DNA of 64,000 nucleotides, taken from NCBI RefSeq assembly GCF_008329715.1, contig NZ_VTSR01000005.1:1-64000 (forward strand). Direction: 5' to 3'. This DNA is from Gimesia chilikensis. GTDB taxonomy: Bacteria; Planctomycetota; Planctomycetia; Planctomycetales; Planctomycetaceae. Below are positions 1 to 9,475 of this stretch, piece by piece (within the stretch, counting starts at the first letter, position 1; every line of letters starts with the position of its first letter). The notes beneath the pieces were generated by a model. It saw only the letters and a program-made list of their open reading frames with translations, ran no database searches and was not told the DNA's origin. A program made the position numbers and the translations under genes.

Positions 1-130
1 AAAACCAGGAAGCAATGGCAACAATTTGCTTTGGTGGGAAACTATTTGTAATCGGAGTTACTAGCGCCTTGCCGCTCAATGTTGGTTGGCTAACTTTGTG
101 CCTGCGAGGGTTTGCCCGATCTGGATGCTC

Positions 131-258
131 GCCAGGCGGGCGGACACATGGGTCCGCACCCTACGGAGAGGGTTTGTGGGCTGGTTGTGACTTGAGCGTG
201 TTGTGCTGTAACCTCCTGTTGCCTGCGGCAATCTCGGATTGCATCTGAGACCACCCGG
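131..258 (+). repeat. REP-like dispersed repeat, copy A
   Basis: This block begins gccaggcgggcggacacatg and ends around gagaccaccc. Its two conserved halves, the first about 40 bases and the block from about 210 to 258 (cctcctgttgcctgcggcaa), recur in the same order at 1070-1200. The middle is less conserved. Confidence 0.75.
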
Positions 259-637
259 CGTGCTTTGCTTTGATCGCTGCTGGGGATTCTCTCTTTTCAC
301 CGGTGTTGGTTTGGCACTGGTTTTATTTTCTCTGTCCTTGCTGGTGCCGATGCGTAGGATTTCTGTTTGTGCTGTTTTGGGATCGCGTTGCCGGTGCCGG
401 GTCGCGTTTCTGAATTCGGCTGGCAGATACCAAAGTCGTTTCAACCGGGGCTAACGTGCTGCGTCTAATACGTTGCTCTGGTTGGGAGCGTTTCTGAAAT
501 TAGCTTCGTTGTGCGGGAAGAATTCTTATGGATAGAGCCTGTTTTGTATTTGGTTTGCTGCGGTTGCTGTCGGGCATGGCTTTGTTGTCTTGTCATGCTG
601 CTGATTCTGTTGAAGGGCACGGGGGAGTCAAGACAGA

Positions 638-710
638 ATTTTGTCCCGATGTGGCCGGATTTTGTCCTGGTGTGTCCGGGATTTTGTCCCACTCTGACCG
701 GGGTTTGTCC
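638..710 (+). repeat. Degenerate 21-22 bp tandem repeat, four units
   Basis: The core ttttgtcc recurs with cores beginning near 638, 659, 681 and 702, giving spacings of 21, 22 and 21 bases. The last unit is degenerate (ggtttgtcc). The spacers are G/C-rich and contain a ccgg-like element. The spacing is close to two helical turns, so all cores face the same side of the DNA. Confidence 0.55.
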
Positions 711-1069
711 GCAAGAGCCCTGCTCTACGAGCGATTATTTCGCAGGGGTGCGCAGTGTTCCGGTGAAAAGCAGGTGAAGAGTGAGGGGTCTGGTGGTGCA
801 GATGTGACAGTTGTGCGGGAGATGCAGTGCTCAGAAGACGCGCCTCGCGCGCGAGCCAGATGGGAACCAGGATACGATTTGGGAGGCGTGGTTCAAGGTC
901 AGTCTGTTCAGGCGGTAGTGGAGGATTTTCAGTGGAGGAGCATGCTGGATTTCAGGTGGGATTATTTTCTACCACGAAATTCACGAAAGGCACGAATTTC
1001 ATTCGGGCTTACCCGATCTTTTCAGGTTTCACTCTGGCCCCATTGGAATGCGATTCTTGATTGTTCGCT

Positions 1070-1200
1070 GCCAGGCGGGCGGACACATAGGTCCGCACCC
1101 TACGATGAGGGTTGGTGGGCTGGATCTCAATTGAATATTTACCCTGTGACCTCCTGTTGCCTGCGGCAATCCCGGATTGCATCCGCGACCACCCCGCACT
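1070..1200 (+). repeat. REP-like dispersed repeat, copy B
   Basis: This is a second, nearly full-length copy of the element at 131-258. It opens with gccaggcgggcggacacata, carries the same internal block (cctcctgttgcctgcggcaa) and ends in gaccacccc. It differs from copy A by scattered substitutions and a diverged middle. Confidence 0.75.
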
Positions 1201-1297
1201 GTGGGAATTTTCATTCTGTTTGGCAGGTTACTCGCGCATTGTTGGGCGAGCCAACAGTGGCACTCGACGACCGGAGTGTTACACGGAGTGCAGGATT

Positions 1298-1330
1298 GCC
1301 AGGCGGGCGGACACGTGGGTCCGCCCCTAC
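1298..1330 (+). repeat. REP-like dispersed repeat, partial copy C
   Basis: Only the first 33 or so bases of the element are present, but they form the cleanest hairpin of the three copies: gggcggac, a six-base loop, then gtccgccc. The copy lies about 20 bases beyond the stop codon of the sulfatase gene that ends at 1350, where a hairpin could shape the 3' end of that transcript. Confidence 0.7.
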
Positions 1331-1349
1331 TTCACTTGGGATATGATTT

Positions 1350-2936
1350 TCAGCGAGTTTCGGGGCGGAACTGTTTTTGCCAGGTCTTGGGTTTGACGCT
1401 GATATCGGTGTTGTCTTTGTAGGATTTGCGGAGGTCGGTGAGTTGAGTTTTGAGCTTGCTAATCGTGTCCTGGTAAGCGGGATTGCCGTACTGGTTGGTC
1501 ATCTCTTTGGGGTCATTCTGCAGATCGTAGAATTCCCATTCGTCGAATTCGTAGAAGCGGATCAGTTTATAGCGGGGAGTACGGATGCCGAAATGTTTGG
1601 CGACTTTGTGGACGCTGGGAAAATCGAAATAGTGGTAGTAGAGGGAATCGCGCCACTCGGGGTTTTCTCCTTTAAGGAGCGGGACGAGCGAACGGCCCTG
1701 CATGTCGTCGGGAATGTCGGCACCGGCGATGTCGAGGAAGGTTTCCGCGTAGTCGAGGTTCTGGACCAGGTCGGTGTTGACGGTGCCGGGCTGGGTGACG
1801 CTGGGCCATTTGACGATCAGCGGCATGCGGAAGGATTCTTCATACATCCAGCGTTTGTCGTACCAGCCATGATCACCGAGGTAGAAGCCCTGGTCGGAGG
1901 AGTAGACGATGATCGTGTTTTTATCGAGTCCGGTTTCCTTGAGCCAGGCGAGCATGCGGCCGATGTTTTCGTCGACGCCTTTGATGCAGCGGAGGTAGTT
2001 CTTAATGTAGCGCTGGTATTTCCAGCGGACGAGGTCTTTCCCGGTGAGATTCGCTTTGCGGAGAGCTTCGTTTTTGGGATCGAAGGCGGCATTCCAGGCT
2101 GTGAGTTGTGCGGGCGTCATGAACTGCAGATTGCGGAAGCCGGACTTGTCGAGCGACTTGCCGGCGTTGGGATCCCAGCCTTCCAGCTTGGGGCCGAAGT
2201 TGTCGTAGACCAGATTCATGTAATTTTCGATCGACATCTCGGCGTGCCGGGCGGGGCTGGCGTTGTCTTTCCAGTCGTCGAAGAGGGTGGTCGGTTCGGG
2301 AATGGTGATGTCATCGTAGAGATGCAGGTGACGGAGCGCGGGCATCCAGGTACGGTGGGGCGCCTTGTGCTGACACATGAGCATGAAGGGTTTGCCGGAG
2401 TCGGCGTTCTGTTTGAGCCAGTCGAGTGCCATGTCGGTCACGATGTCGGTGCAGTAGCCTTCGATGCGTTCGCGTCCCTGGGCGGTTTTGAATTCGGGAT
2501 TGTAGTAGTAGCCCTGCCCCGGGAGGATCTTCCAGAAGTCGAAGCCCTGGGGATCGGAGGTGAGGTGCCACTTGCCGATCATGGCCGTTTTGTAGCCGGC
2601 TTTCTGCAGGAGTTTGGGAAAGGTCTGCTGATCGCCGTTAAAGCGGTTGCCGTTCCGCATGAAGCCATTGATGTGGCTGTGTTTGCCGGTGAGGATAACC
2701 GCGCGACTGGGTCCGCAGATGGAGTTGGTGCAGAAGCTGTTCTGGAAGAGCATGCCTTCCGCGGCGATCTTGTCGATGTTGGGCGTCGGGTTGATCTTCT
2801 CGAGGAACCCCTTGTAGGCACCGATGGCGTGGGGTGCGTGGTCGTCGGTGAAGAGGAAGAGAATGTTGGGCCGCTGGGCCGCGTGGGCCAGCGACGGGAG
2901 AGCGAGACAACAGAGCAACACGAGCGCGCGAATCAT
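1350..2936 (-). CDS. Secreted type I sulfatase
   Basis: A 528-residue arylsulfatase-family enzyme predicted to hydrolyse sulfate esters, probably of a sulfated polysaccharide, outside the cytoplasm. Residues 1-20 form a signal peptide ending in AHA-AQ. The metal-binding start of the alkaline-phosphatase fold follows ([10 protein letters not shown], about 24-33). C74 lies in CGPSR, the CxPSR motif in which Cys is oxidised to formylglycine. Later family features are GKWH, the [11 protein letters not shown] metal site and a C-terminal region typical of DUF4976 sulfatases. An aaggtg ribosome site lies six bases before the ATG. The substrate cannot be told from sequence alone. The long opposite-strand frame through this gene is a composition shadow. 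Confidence 0.95.
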   Translation of the reverse strand: MIRALVLLCCLALPSLAHAAQRPNILFLFTDDHAPHAIGAYKGFLEKINPTPNIDKIAAEGMLFQNSFCTNSICGPSRAVILTGKHSHINGFMRNGNRFNGDQQTFPKLLQKAGYKTAMIGKWHLTSDPQGFDFWKILPGQGYYYNPEFKTAQGRERIEGYCTDIVTDMALDWLKQNADSGKPFMLMCQHKAPHRTWMPALRHLHLYDDITIPEPTTLFDDWKDNASPARHAEMSIENYMNLVYDNFGPKLEGWDPNAGKSLDKSGFRNLQFMTPAQLTAWNAAFDPKNEALRKANLTGKDLVRWKYQRYIKNYLRCIKGVDENIGRMLAWLKETGLDKNTIIVYSSDQGFYLGDHGWYDKRWMYEESFRMPLIVKWPSVTQPGTVNTDLVQNLDYAETFLDIAGADIPDDMQGRSLVPLLKGENPEWRDSLYYHYFDFPSVHKVAKHFGIRTPRYKLIRFYEFDEWEFYDLQNDPKEMTNQYGNPAYQDTISKLKTQLTDLRKSYKDNTDISVKPKTWQKQFRPETR

Positions 2937-3070
2937 GAAAGCACCTTTGCAGAATTTCGATATCCAAATAGAGGCGGGTGTTTTCAGGATAGCGGCTGGC
3001 GTGAGCAGATGCCAGTCGATATGTGGCGGGAAGCCGGGAGGGAATTTGTTTGGGAGATTAAGGAAATACG

Positions 3071-3319
3071 TCAGTCGGCGGGGTCGTCATCCCCCTTGAG
3101 GACGATGGCCAGGAACATGGGAATCAGGATGATCAGGCAGAGGCCAAAGAAGATGGCGTAAGCGGGAATGTCAGGAGTGGCGAAGATAAAGACAGTCATT
3201 CCGAGCTGGAAGAAGAGATAGAGGAGGAACGCCAGGCTGGCGAGACCAATGCTGATGAAGAGCGTAAGATGCAGAATTCGTTTGCGGCGTTGCATGGTGC
3301 GATCGTCCCCCTTGCTCAA
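3071..3319 (-). CDS. Small two-helix membrane protein
   Basis: An 82-residue protein of unknown function. A basic N-terminus (RRKR) precedes two hydrophobic segments, at about 17-49 (ending in [12 protein letters not shown]) and 54-73, and the tail is acidic (KGDDDPAD). Read from the TTG at 3319, it overlaps the stop of the upstream small gene by four bases (TTGA), which suggests translational coupling. An ATG eight codons later at 3295, preceded by ggggga, is an alternative start. With its neighbour it looks like a pair of small partner membrane proteins. No family is recognised. Confidence 0.65.
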   Translation of the reverse strand: MSKGDDRTMQRRKRILHLTLFISIGLASLAFLLYLFFQLGMTVFIFATPDIPAYAIFFGLCLIILIPMFLAIVLKGDDDPAD

Positions 3320-3600
3320 GAGGCCTGGGTCTCCTCGGTAACTGGTTCGGGAGGGGAGTCCGGATTTTCTTTCAGCAGGTTGAGCACAGCGATTAAAGTG
3401 CTCTGACTTGAGAAATCAGCGCCAACCAGAGCGATGACTGCCCCGAGGTTGACGAGGGAGAGCGTCGTCAGATTGGCATCACTGGAGGAACAATAGACGA
3501 GTAGCATGACAACGTACCAGAGCACAAACAGAATAGCGTTTCGTTTACGGATTTTTTTCATGTGCTGAATGAATTTGTCCAATGACTGTTCCCGTGGCAT
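3316..3600 (-). CDS. Small membrane protein, unknown function
   Basis: A 94-residue protein with a charged, basic N-terminus (KFIQHMKKIRKR), one clear hydrophobic segment at about 22-37, a second weaker one at about 46-62, and a hydrophilic, Pro/Glu-rich tail. It is the first gene of a two-gene minus-strand unit with the 82-residue protein that follows. No known domain is recognised and the function is unknown. Confidence 0.65.
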   Translation of the reverse strand: MPREQSLDKFIQHMKKIRKRNAILFVLWYVVMLLVYCSSSDANLTTLSLVNLGAVIALVGADFSSQSTLIAVLNLLKENPDSPPEPVTEETQAS

Positions 3601-3786
3601 GTTGACTTTCCCATTCGAAAGTGAGGTCTGGAATGACAGACAAGAGAATGCAAGGCGCTGAGTTTATTTTACAAGCTGGAGCCATGAATTTCAGGAGCAG
3701 ACCGCGGAGGGATTTTGGAATGGGGTAAGAAAATCAGCCGGGAACAGTTTCTGTTTCCCCGCTGTGGGCGTGAGTTTTCAGGCTAC

Positions 3787-6015
3787 TTAAGGTTTCTTGA
3801 TTTCAGGAAGAATTTCTGCCTCGAGTAACATGTAATGGTATGACTCAGATTTCTGTGTTGGGGAAATCGCGATCAAGAGAGACTGCCCACTTTTCATTTC
3901 GACTTTGAGCTGACAGCGGTTTGTTGTCACATCAGGAGTTTTAATCGAAACTGATTTACCGGCAATCTGTGTTTGATAGGTTTTTACTTCTGTGATTTCA
4001 CTTGTTTCAACCAATGTACTGAGGTGAAAGCTCTTCTGATCCTGTAAAAGGGTTGGACTCAAATTGATACGAACACCTTCCTCAAAGATTCTGATCTTAA
4101 GTTTGGGTTGCGTCGCTTCACCTTCCAGTACGTTGACAACATACGGACGCAGGATTAACGGTTGATAAACCAAAGTTTGCAGAACCTTCTGACCGTTAAA
4201 CAGCGTCAATTGCTGATGATCGGCGGTCCTGTAATTTGGTTGAGACTGGATTTTCTGTATTAATTCCTGTTTTTGTTGAGGAGTCAATATTGCGATACGC
4301 AATGAGGATTTCTGATTCTTTGTTTGTAGAGTCTCAGTAGGCAATTTTAATTTTTTTCTGAGAGCAGGAGGTACTTGGTCCGATGAAAAGTTGAGATAAA
4401 AAGATGGATCTACTACATCTTTGAGTGACGTTAATTCGGTCCTGATAAATTTGATTTGCCCCAAGCCGCTTTGCCCCCATGCGGCAATGAGCTTTCTTAG
4501 ATCTGCCTGAAGTGATTGAGGGGCGCGTACGATCAACTGGTTTCCCTTATGGTACTTTGCCTGAGGCTGTTCCATGATAGAAATTGAAGAATCTTTGATC
4601 TGTTTATTCTGTTGCATTAGCAGCTGGTTTTGGACCAGCAGGAGCATGTCCTGACGGGCTTGTTCTTCTGTACGCCCGGAAAGATCTCTAATCTTTTTGA
4701 GCTGACTGGTAAGATCATAGACCAGTACAAGAAACGGTTCATCATGAGAAGGTTGATTATGGTAATCAACATCGAGTTCAGACCAGCTTTCGTCATAACC
4801 CTCTTCCACTGGTGGAGCAACTGTATTGGCTGGTGGTAACTTAGCATCGGTCAATCCACTGAATGCGAAAAGGACGATAGTGGAGATGACAATGATTCTA
4901 CGTAAGGGGTGCTCCTTGTTTGTTGCGGTACGGAGTGCCTTGAGCCGGTTGGCCAGGGACCGTTTGCGGAACGGCGACTTCAGAAATCCGAGGAGCGAGA
5001 CGGGGAGTGAAATGCGCCAGCGAGAACCGGGATCGCGTTGTGCGAGAGTTAATAAGAGTTCGCTGAACTCGCGGGAAGGATCGCAGTGTGTATCGTTGTC
5101 TTGCTGTTCTCGCCAGCGGAGAACCATGGCATCGCGGGACTGTTCGCGGAGGCTGCTGTAACGGGTGACTGCCAGACAGTAGAGGGGATTCCACCAGTGC
5201 AGCAATTTCAAGCCGAACAAAAACCAGTTGACCCACAGGTCCCGCTGCTTAAGATGCGCCAACTCGTGGAGCATGATGAGTTGAAGCTGACTGTCGCTCA
5301 GTTCTGTGAGATCGGTGGGGAGCAGCAGTTTCGGACGCAGGGCTCCCAAGACGGAGGGCTGGGAAATGTCGTCTGTAACAATCACCGGAACAGAGCGGCG
5401 GAAATGGACCTGATCACAACAGGTGTTCCAGAGCTTTAAGAGTCGCTGATCGGTGGATGGTGCAAGGCGATTGATTTTTTGTGAAAACCGCCAATGTGTG
5501 ACCAGCATACGCGTGAGAATGAAGAGGGCTCCGATGAACCAGAATGGCGGGAGGATCCGCAGGAACCATTCGAGAAAGGAAATAAGATAATCCAGAAGTG
5601 TTTCGGTGAAACTGACTTCAGGGGGTTTGGGTTCCGGGAACTGGATTTGATGCATGGGAGGCACATCTACTGCAGTTGTCGCGTTGGTATCAGTCTTCGG
5701 CCAGGGTTCCGGAGCGTAGGCATCACGGGGCGGTTCGGCAGGGGTCGATTCTTCCATGAATTCCACAAACAGATTCGTCAGGCTGTAGGAACTCTCGGGA
5801 GCATAACCATAGGGTACGGCGAGTCGGATGAGGACCAGGGCCCAGAGCAGTCCCATCTGCCCTGCGGTCAGCCATTTTCTTGCGAAGAGGTTGATCAACA
5901 AAACGAGCCCCGCCAGCAGGCCGGCGATCATGGTGGGGATGATTAACAGTTCCAGGATTTGATCGGTAATTTCAACATAGAGATCTGAAGCCAACAGGAG
6001 TCCATTCATGTTCAA
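3787..6015 (-). CDS. BlaR1/MecR1-type M56 membrane metallopeptidase sensor
   Basis: A 742-residue membrane sensor-protease. The N-terminal part has hydrophobic segments at about 22-43, 52-68 and 148-170. The zinc motif HELAH (H250, E251, H254) is followed by the WNPL and REQSRDAM motifs of the M56 family, and a further helix lies near 363-382. The remaining 350 or so residues form an extracytoplasmic region with no recognised domain; it is not a penicillin-binding sensor domain. In BlaR-type systems the sensor cleaves the partner repressor after a signal. The gene overlaps the BlaI-type repressor gene by four bases (6012-6015). The ligand is unknown and beta-lactam sensing should not be assumed. 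Confidence 0.9.
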   Translation of the reverse strand: MNMNGLLLASDLYVEITDQILELLIIPTMIAGLLAGLVLLINLFARKWLTAGQMGLLWALVLIRLAVPYGYAPESSYSLTNLFVEFMEESTPAEPPRDAYAPEPWPKTDTNATTAVDVPPMHQIQFPEPKPPEVSFTETLLDYLISFLEWFLRILPPFWFIGALFILTRMLVTHWRFSQKINRLAPSTDQRLLKLWNTCCDQVHFRRSVPVIVTDDISQPSVLGALRPKLLLPTDLTELSDSQLQLIMLHELAHLKQRDLWVNWFLFGLKLLHWWNPLYCLAVTRYSSLREQSRDAMVLRWREQQDNDTHCDPSREFSELLLTLAQRDPGSRWRISLPVSLLGFLKSPFRKRSLANRLKALRTATNKEHPLRRIIVISTIVLFAFSGLTDAKLPPANTVAPPVEEGYDESWSELDVDYHNQPSHDEPFLVLVYDLTSQLKKIRDLSGRTEEQARQDMLLLVQNQLLMQQNKQIKDSSISIMEQPQAKYHKGNQLIVRAPQSLQADLRKLIAAWGQSGLGQIKFIRTELTSLKDVVDPSFYLNFSSDQVPPALRKKLKLPTETLQTKNQKSSLRIAILTPQQKQELIQKIQSQPNYRTADHQQLTLFNGQKVLQTLVYQPLILRPYVVNVLEGEATQPKLKIRIFEEGVRINLSPTLLQDQKSFHLSTLVETSEITEVKTYQTQIAGKSVSIKTPDVTTNRCQLKVEMKSGQSLLIAISPTQKSESYHYMLLEAEILPEIKKP

Positions 6016-6383
6016 CTTTCCTTCTCATCGAGTATGCGGCGGAGCTCTGCGATGTCCTGTGCAGAGAGTTTGGTATGTTGCATGAAGTGAGCGAGGAGCG
6101 GGCCGGGTTCACTTTCGAAGACCCGGTCGAGAAAGGCACGGCTGGCCTGTTTGACGCAGGCCGAGCGTTTCACTCGAGAGCGGTAGACATAGCGGTTGCC
6201 CTGCTGTTCGAAGGTGAGTACCTCTTTTTTGACGAGGCGATGCAGCATGGTTTTGATGGTGGCTGGGGCCCAGTCAGTCTGGGCGGACAAGCTGGCGACA
6301 ATCTCCTGGGCGGTCAGCGGTTGGCCGTCCCAGATGACATTCATCACCTGCCATTCGGCATCGGAAATGGAAACCTGACTCAT
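6012..6383 (-). CDS. BlaI/MecI-family repressor
   Basis: A 123-residue winged-helix repressor of the usual BlaI/MecI length. The N-terminus SISDAEWQVMNVIWD and the TIKTMLHRLVKKEVL recognition-helix region are typical, followed by a C-terminal dimerisation part (LLAHFMQH, ELRRILDEKE). It is the first gene of the pair with the M56 sensor, and the stop and start codons overlap. A nested palindrome 23 bases upstream of its ATG is the expected autoregulatory operator. Proteolysis by the sensor is the likely induction route, by analogy with BlaI and MecI. Confidence 0.95.
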   Translation of the reverse strand: MSQVSISDAEWQVMNVIWDGQPLTAQEIVASLSAQTDWAPATIKTMLHRLVKKEVLTFEQQGNRYVYRSRVKRSACVKQASRAFLDRVFESEPGPLLAHFMQHTKLSAQDIAELRRILDEKES

Positions 6384-6405
6384 AATATGTAACTCCTCGA
6401 ATATC

Positions 6406-6437
6406 GTTTACACTTGTAATTAACTACATTTGTAAAC
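6406..6437 (-). promoter_or_regulatory. Nested palindromic operator for the BlaI/M56 pair
   Basis: The 32 bases from gtttacacttgtaa to catttgtaaac form an overall inverted repeat (gtttaca/tgtaaac). Inside it are two shorter dyads, ttacacttgtaa and tacatttgta. TACA/TGTA half-sites are the hallmark of BlaI/MecI operators. The site lies just upstream of the repressor ATG at 6383, so autoregulation is likely. Confidence 0.75.
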
Positions 6438-7077
6438 GGCGTCAAGAGGAGCACCTTTAAAACGAGGCAAAAATGCAGCCAGTACAATTTCACGTGGCAT
6501 CGAAAGAGTGAGCCAGTATCAGCTTATGAATTTCGACGTAAAACTGAATTGTTGGGGAAGAAAGGGACACAGATGTTTCAGAAACTTTACAGGTGGCGTG
6601 CTTGCGAGCAAGGAGTGTCAGGACAAGCGTTTTTGAGTCGTCTAAAGTGATGAACAATGCGTGAATGTAGGACAAAATGGGAAGTAATGTCGGAGCTCGG
6701 GTTGTGGTCAGGGGGGGAATTCACTACAAGAGAAACGTGGAATTAGTCGCTTTCGCGGGAAATTGTAGTCCCTGGAAGCCGTTAGTTGATTGCTTCAACT
6801 CGTCCACCCCGTTTCACACAATGTGCTCCCTGAATCAATTCAGCGCAGCTTTGAAAGGTTCTGTTTGAAGTAAACAGATAACAGATTGTGTCATGAAACT
6901 CTGTCTTTCCGGGATCTTTTGAGGTCAGGACGGGAAGGCGGGCCCGCTTTTGCACTCGAGCGAACTGTTTCCTGTGCGCCCCTGTTCCATGTTGGCATGG
7001 ACTGTCTGCAGACGAATACGTTCGTCGTCCAGACTGACCGTGCGGATTCCACTTTGAAAGAGATGTCTGGAGTATTG
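6438..7077. other. Intergenic region before the SulP gene
   Basis: No convincing gene is seen here. The open frame continuing upstream from the SulP start to 6886 lacks membrane-protein character and does not look like part of the transporter. Promoters of the divergent BlaI and SulP genes should lie here, but only the BlaI operator is distinct. Confidence 0.5.
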
Positions 7078-8760
7078 ATGTTAGAGTTTTTCACGAAGCA
7101 TAAAGCTTCAGTCAAGGATGATGTCTTGTCAGGCCTGACGGTGGCACTGGCGTTGGTACCGGAAGCCGTGGCGTTTGCATTTGTGGCGGGTGTTCCCCCG
7201 ACGGTAGGTCTGTACTCGGCATTCTGGATTGGACTGATCAGTGCGCTGGCAGGTGGTCGACCGGGGATGATCTCGGGAGCGACCGGAGCGATGGCCGTGG
7301 TTGTCGTGTCGCTGGTCGCGCTGCATGGAATTGAATATCTGTTTCCCGCGGTGATTCTCTGCGGGTTGCTGCAGATCACGGTGGGGCTGTTGCGGATGGG
7401 GAAACTGATCCGGCTGGTGCCTCATTCGGTGATGCTGGGATTTGTGAACGGGCTGGCGATTGTGATTGGTCTGGCCCAGATCGGCAGTTTCAAAACGCTG
7501 GGTTCTGACGGAACGATGACGTTTCTGCAGGGCCCCTCGATGATTCTGATGCTGGCCCTCGTCGGATTGACGATGGCGGTGATTGTACTGTTACCACGAT
7601 TTACGAAAGCGATTCCCAGTTCGCTGGCGGCGATTATTCTGGTCTCGATGATTTCGATCGGCTTTAACCAGTTCGCTCCCGCGGCGTGGAAACCAGCCGG
7701 ACAGGAAAATGTTGTACAGACGGTCGATGACCTGATGATGAATAACCTGCGGGCGAATGCGGTTCAGAAAGCTGCAGACCAGCAGACCGGATCGGAGCTG
7801 AGTGGTGAGCAGGTTGCGGCTGCTGTCGCTTCTGTCCAGCCGGCTGCGGAACCATTGCCGATGCTGTTCTTCCTGGACTCGCGGTATGTGCTGGTCCCGT
7901 TTAACTGGGAAACGCTGTGGATCATCTTCCCCTTCTCGTTGATTCTGGCGGGCGTGGGTCTGATTGAATCGCTGATGACGCTGACTCTGATTGACGAAAT
8001 TACCGAGACCCGCGGAAGCGGTAACCGGGAATGTATTGGCCAGGGGGCTGCGAACGTAGTCTGCGGTTTGTTCGGCGGGATGGGCGGCTGTGCGATGATT
8101 GGACAGTCGCTGATTAACGTCAACTCGGGCGGTCGGGGACGGTTATCCGGAGTTGTCGGAGCCGTGGGCCTGATGCTGCTGGTCGTGCTGCTCAAGCCGG
8201 TGATCTCGCTGGTGCCGATGGCGGCTCTGGTGGGTGTGATGTTCATGGTAGTGATCGGCACCTTCGAATGGAGCACGCTGCACACCTGGAATAAAGTCCC
8301 CAAGAGCGACGTGCTGGTCATGGTACTGGTCGCCGGTTACACGGTACTGTTCCACAACCTGGCCGTTGCGGTTCTGCTGGGCATTGTGGTGCAGGCGTTG
8401 ATCTTCGCCTGGCATCATGCCACTCATATGATGGCGGATATTCACTTCGAAGGGGAAGACAAGAAGGTCTACCAGTTACATGGTCCGTTGTTCTTCGCTT
8501 CGGTGAGCAGTTTTCGCGAGTTGCTGGATCCAGCGAATGATCCGCCGATCGTGGCGATCGACTTCTATTTTTCACGTGTGTACGATCAGAGTGCGATTGA
8601 AGCGATCAACAAGATCGCCGAACGCTATCGCCAGGAAGGCAAGTGCCTGCAGCTGCGGAATCTGAATGCAGACTGTCGACAGTTGCTGGAACGGGCCGGA
8701 GATCTGGCCGAGGTGGATATTGCCGACGATCGGCACTATCACATCACAGAGATGATCTAA
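7078..8760 (+). CDS. SulP-family anion transporter with STAS domain
   Basis: A roughly 560-residue inner-membrane carrier of the SulP (SLC26) family, which moves sulfate, bicarbonate or related anions. The start at 7078 (MLEFFTKH) is chosen because ggag lies five bases upstream and because the family motif region ([20 protein letters not shown]) follows at once. ATG 7063 is an alternative, and the open frame reaches back to 6886. The membrane part includes [13 protein letters not shown] and [19 protein letters not shown]. The C-terminal 100 or so residues ([16 protein letters not shown] onward) form a STAS domain. About 50-60 residues of Ala/Gln/Glu-rich, non-hydrophobic sequence near the middle form an insertion between helices. 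The actual substrate is uncertain. Confidence 0.92.
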   Translation: MLEFFTKHKASVKDDVLSGLTVALALVPEAVAFAFVAGVPPTVGLYSAFWIGLISALAGGRPGMISGATGAMAVVVVSLVALHGIEYLFPAVILCGLLQITVGLLRMGKLIRLVPHSVMLGFVNGLAIVIGLAQIGSFKTLGSDGTMTFLQGPSMILMLALVGLTMAVIVLLPRFTKAIPSSLAAIILVSMISIGFNQFAPAAWKPAGQENVVQTVDDLMMNNLRANAVQKAADQQTGSELSGEQVAAAVASVQPAAEPLPMLFFLDSRYVLVPFNWETLWIIFPFSLILAGVGLIESLMTLTLIDEITETRGSGNRECIGQGAANVVCGLFGGMGGCAMIGQSLINVNSGGRGRLSGVVGAVGLMLLVVLLKPVISLVPMAALVGVMFMVVIGTFEWSTLHTWNKVPKSDVLVMVLVAGYTVLFHNLAVAVLLGIVVQALIFAWHHATHMMADIHFEGEDKKVYQLHGPLFFASVSSFRELLDPANDPPIVAIDFYFSRVYDQSAIEAINKIAERYRQEGKCLQLRNLNADCRQLLERAGDLAEVDIADDRHYHITEMI

Positions 8761-8799
8761 GAGCACGATTCCGGAATGAAGCGGGTCTCTCGATCCGTT

Positions 8800-9261
8800 T
8801 TATTTCGAACTGGAATTTCGGGCTTTCGTCAGCCAGCGATCGAGCTGGTTGGCGAATTCCTGTCGGTCTTTGGCATTGAAGCCTGCCGGACCGCCGGTGA
8901 TCTGGCCTTCCCCGCGGAGGTCGTCCAGCAGGTCGCGCAGCGCAAGCCGCTCGCCGATGTTGGCTTCGGTGTAGAGAGTGCCACGGGGGTTGAGTGCCTG
9001 AACTCCTTTGTCCACAACCTGTGCGGCAAGAGGTATGTCAGCGGTGATGACCAGGTCGCCTGGTTGTGCGAGTTCGACAATCCGTTGATCGGCTACATTC
9101 AGTCCGGGCGGGACGAGGAGTGAGTCGATAAAGTTGGAGCGTGGGACGGACAGAGGCTGATTGGCTACGAGCGTCACTTTGATTTCAGTGCGTTTAGCAG
9201 CTTTGAACAGCAGCGATTTCACTTCCGCCGGACAGGCGTCCGCATCAACCCAGATTTGCAT
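8800..9261 (-). CDS. yaiI: YaiI/YqxD family protein (DUF188)
   Basis: A 153-residue cytoplasmic protein of the widespread YaiI/YqxD family, related to the PIN/NYN nuclease fold, with no settled function. It starts with [11 protein letters not shown], the family signature carrying the conserved Asp pair, and contains [12 protein letters not shown], the second acidic motif, and [20 protein letters not shown] near the C-terminus. A strong ribosome site, aggaggcgga, sits just before the ATG. It converges on the SulP gene across a gap of about 40 bases. Confidence 0.93.
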   Translation of the reverse strand: MQIWVDADACPAEVKSLLFKAAKRTEIKVTLVANQPLSVPRSNFIDSLLVPPGLNVADQRIVELAQPGDLVITADIPLAAQVVDKGVQALNPRGTLYTEANIGERLALRDLLDDLRGEGQITGGPAGFNAKDRQEFANQLDRWLTKARNSSSK

Positions 9262-9367
9262 TCCGCCTCCTGATGGTGGGCAATTTTAGTGATAAGGTAC
9301 AGATGATTCGCCTGTTTGCTTTGATTTCACAGACCATGATTAATCTGATATAACCGGTGTTGAGCAG

Positions 9368-9399
9368 TTTGACAGTGTCAAACCGGAACGATTAGAATT
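9368..9399 (+). promoter_or_regulatory. Sigma-70-like promoter overlapped by a palindrome
   Basis: TTGACA at 9370-9375 and TAGAAT at 9394-9399 are separated by 18 bases. The perfect palindrome gtttgacagtgtcaaac (9368-9384, eight-base arms around one central base) covers the -35 box. A repressor at this site would block polymerase. It lies about 75 bases upstream of the lipoprotein ATG at 9476. Confidence 0.55.
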
Positions 9400-9475
9400 C
9401 GTTTCATCAATTCTTCATTATAGCAACACTTCATTCTCAAGTTGCTGTCAACACTTTATAGCGCCAGGAGTAATC

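Larger units (their letters stand above)
1..1349. other. Long non-coding stretch with repeats
   Basis: No convincing gene is seen here. Open frames exist on both strands, but they overlap each other, lack recognisable domains and run through the repeat copies at 131-258, 1070-1200 and 1298-1330. The frame from 528 begins with a signal-peptide-like stretch but soon reads through a 21-22 bp repeat and then a repeat copy, so it is more likely fortuitous or decayed. A short run at 972-991 (accacgaaattcacgaaagg) is also repeat-like. Confidence 0.6.

Noticed and set aside
528-1346. A 272-residue plus-strand frame with a signal-like start
   Set aside because: It reads through the phased repeat and then two REP-like copies, and has no domain. 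More likely fortuitous or a decayed gene.
1377-3161. A 594-residue plus-strand frame opposite the sulfatase gene
   Set aside because: It is fully antisense to a clear sulfatase with signal peptide and CxPSR motif, has Gly/Val/Asp/Phe-biased composition and no recognisable domain. It is a GC-rich shadow.
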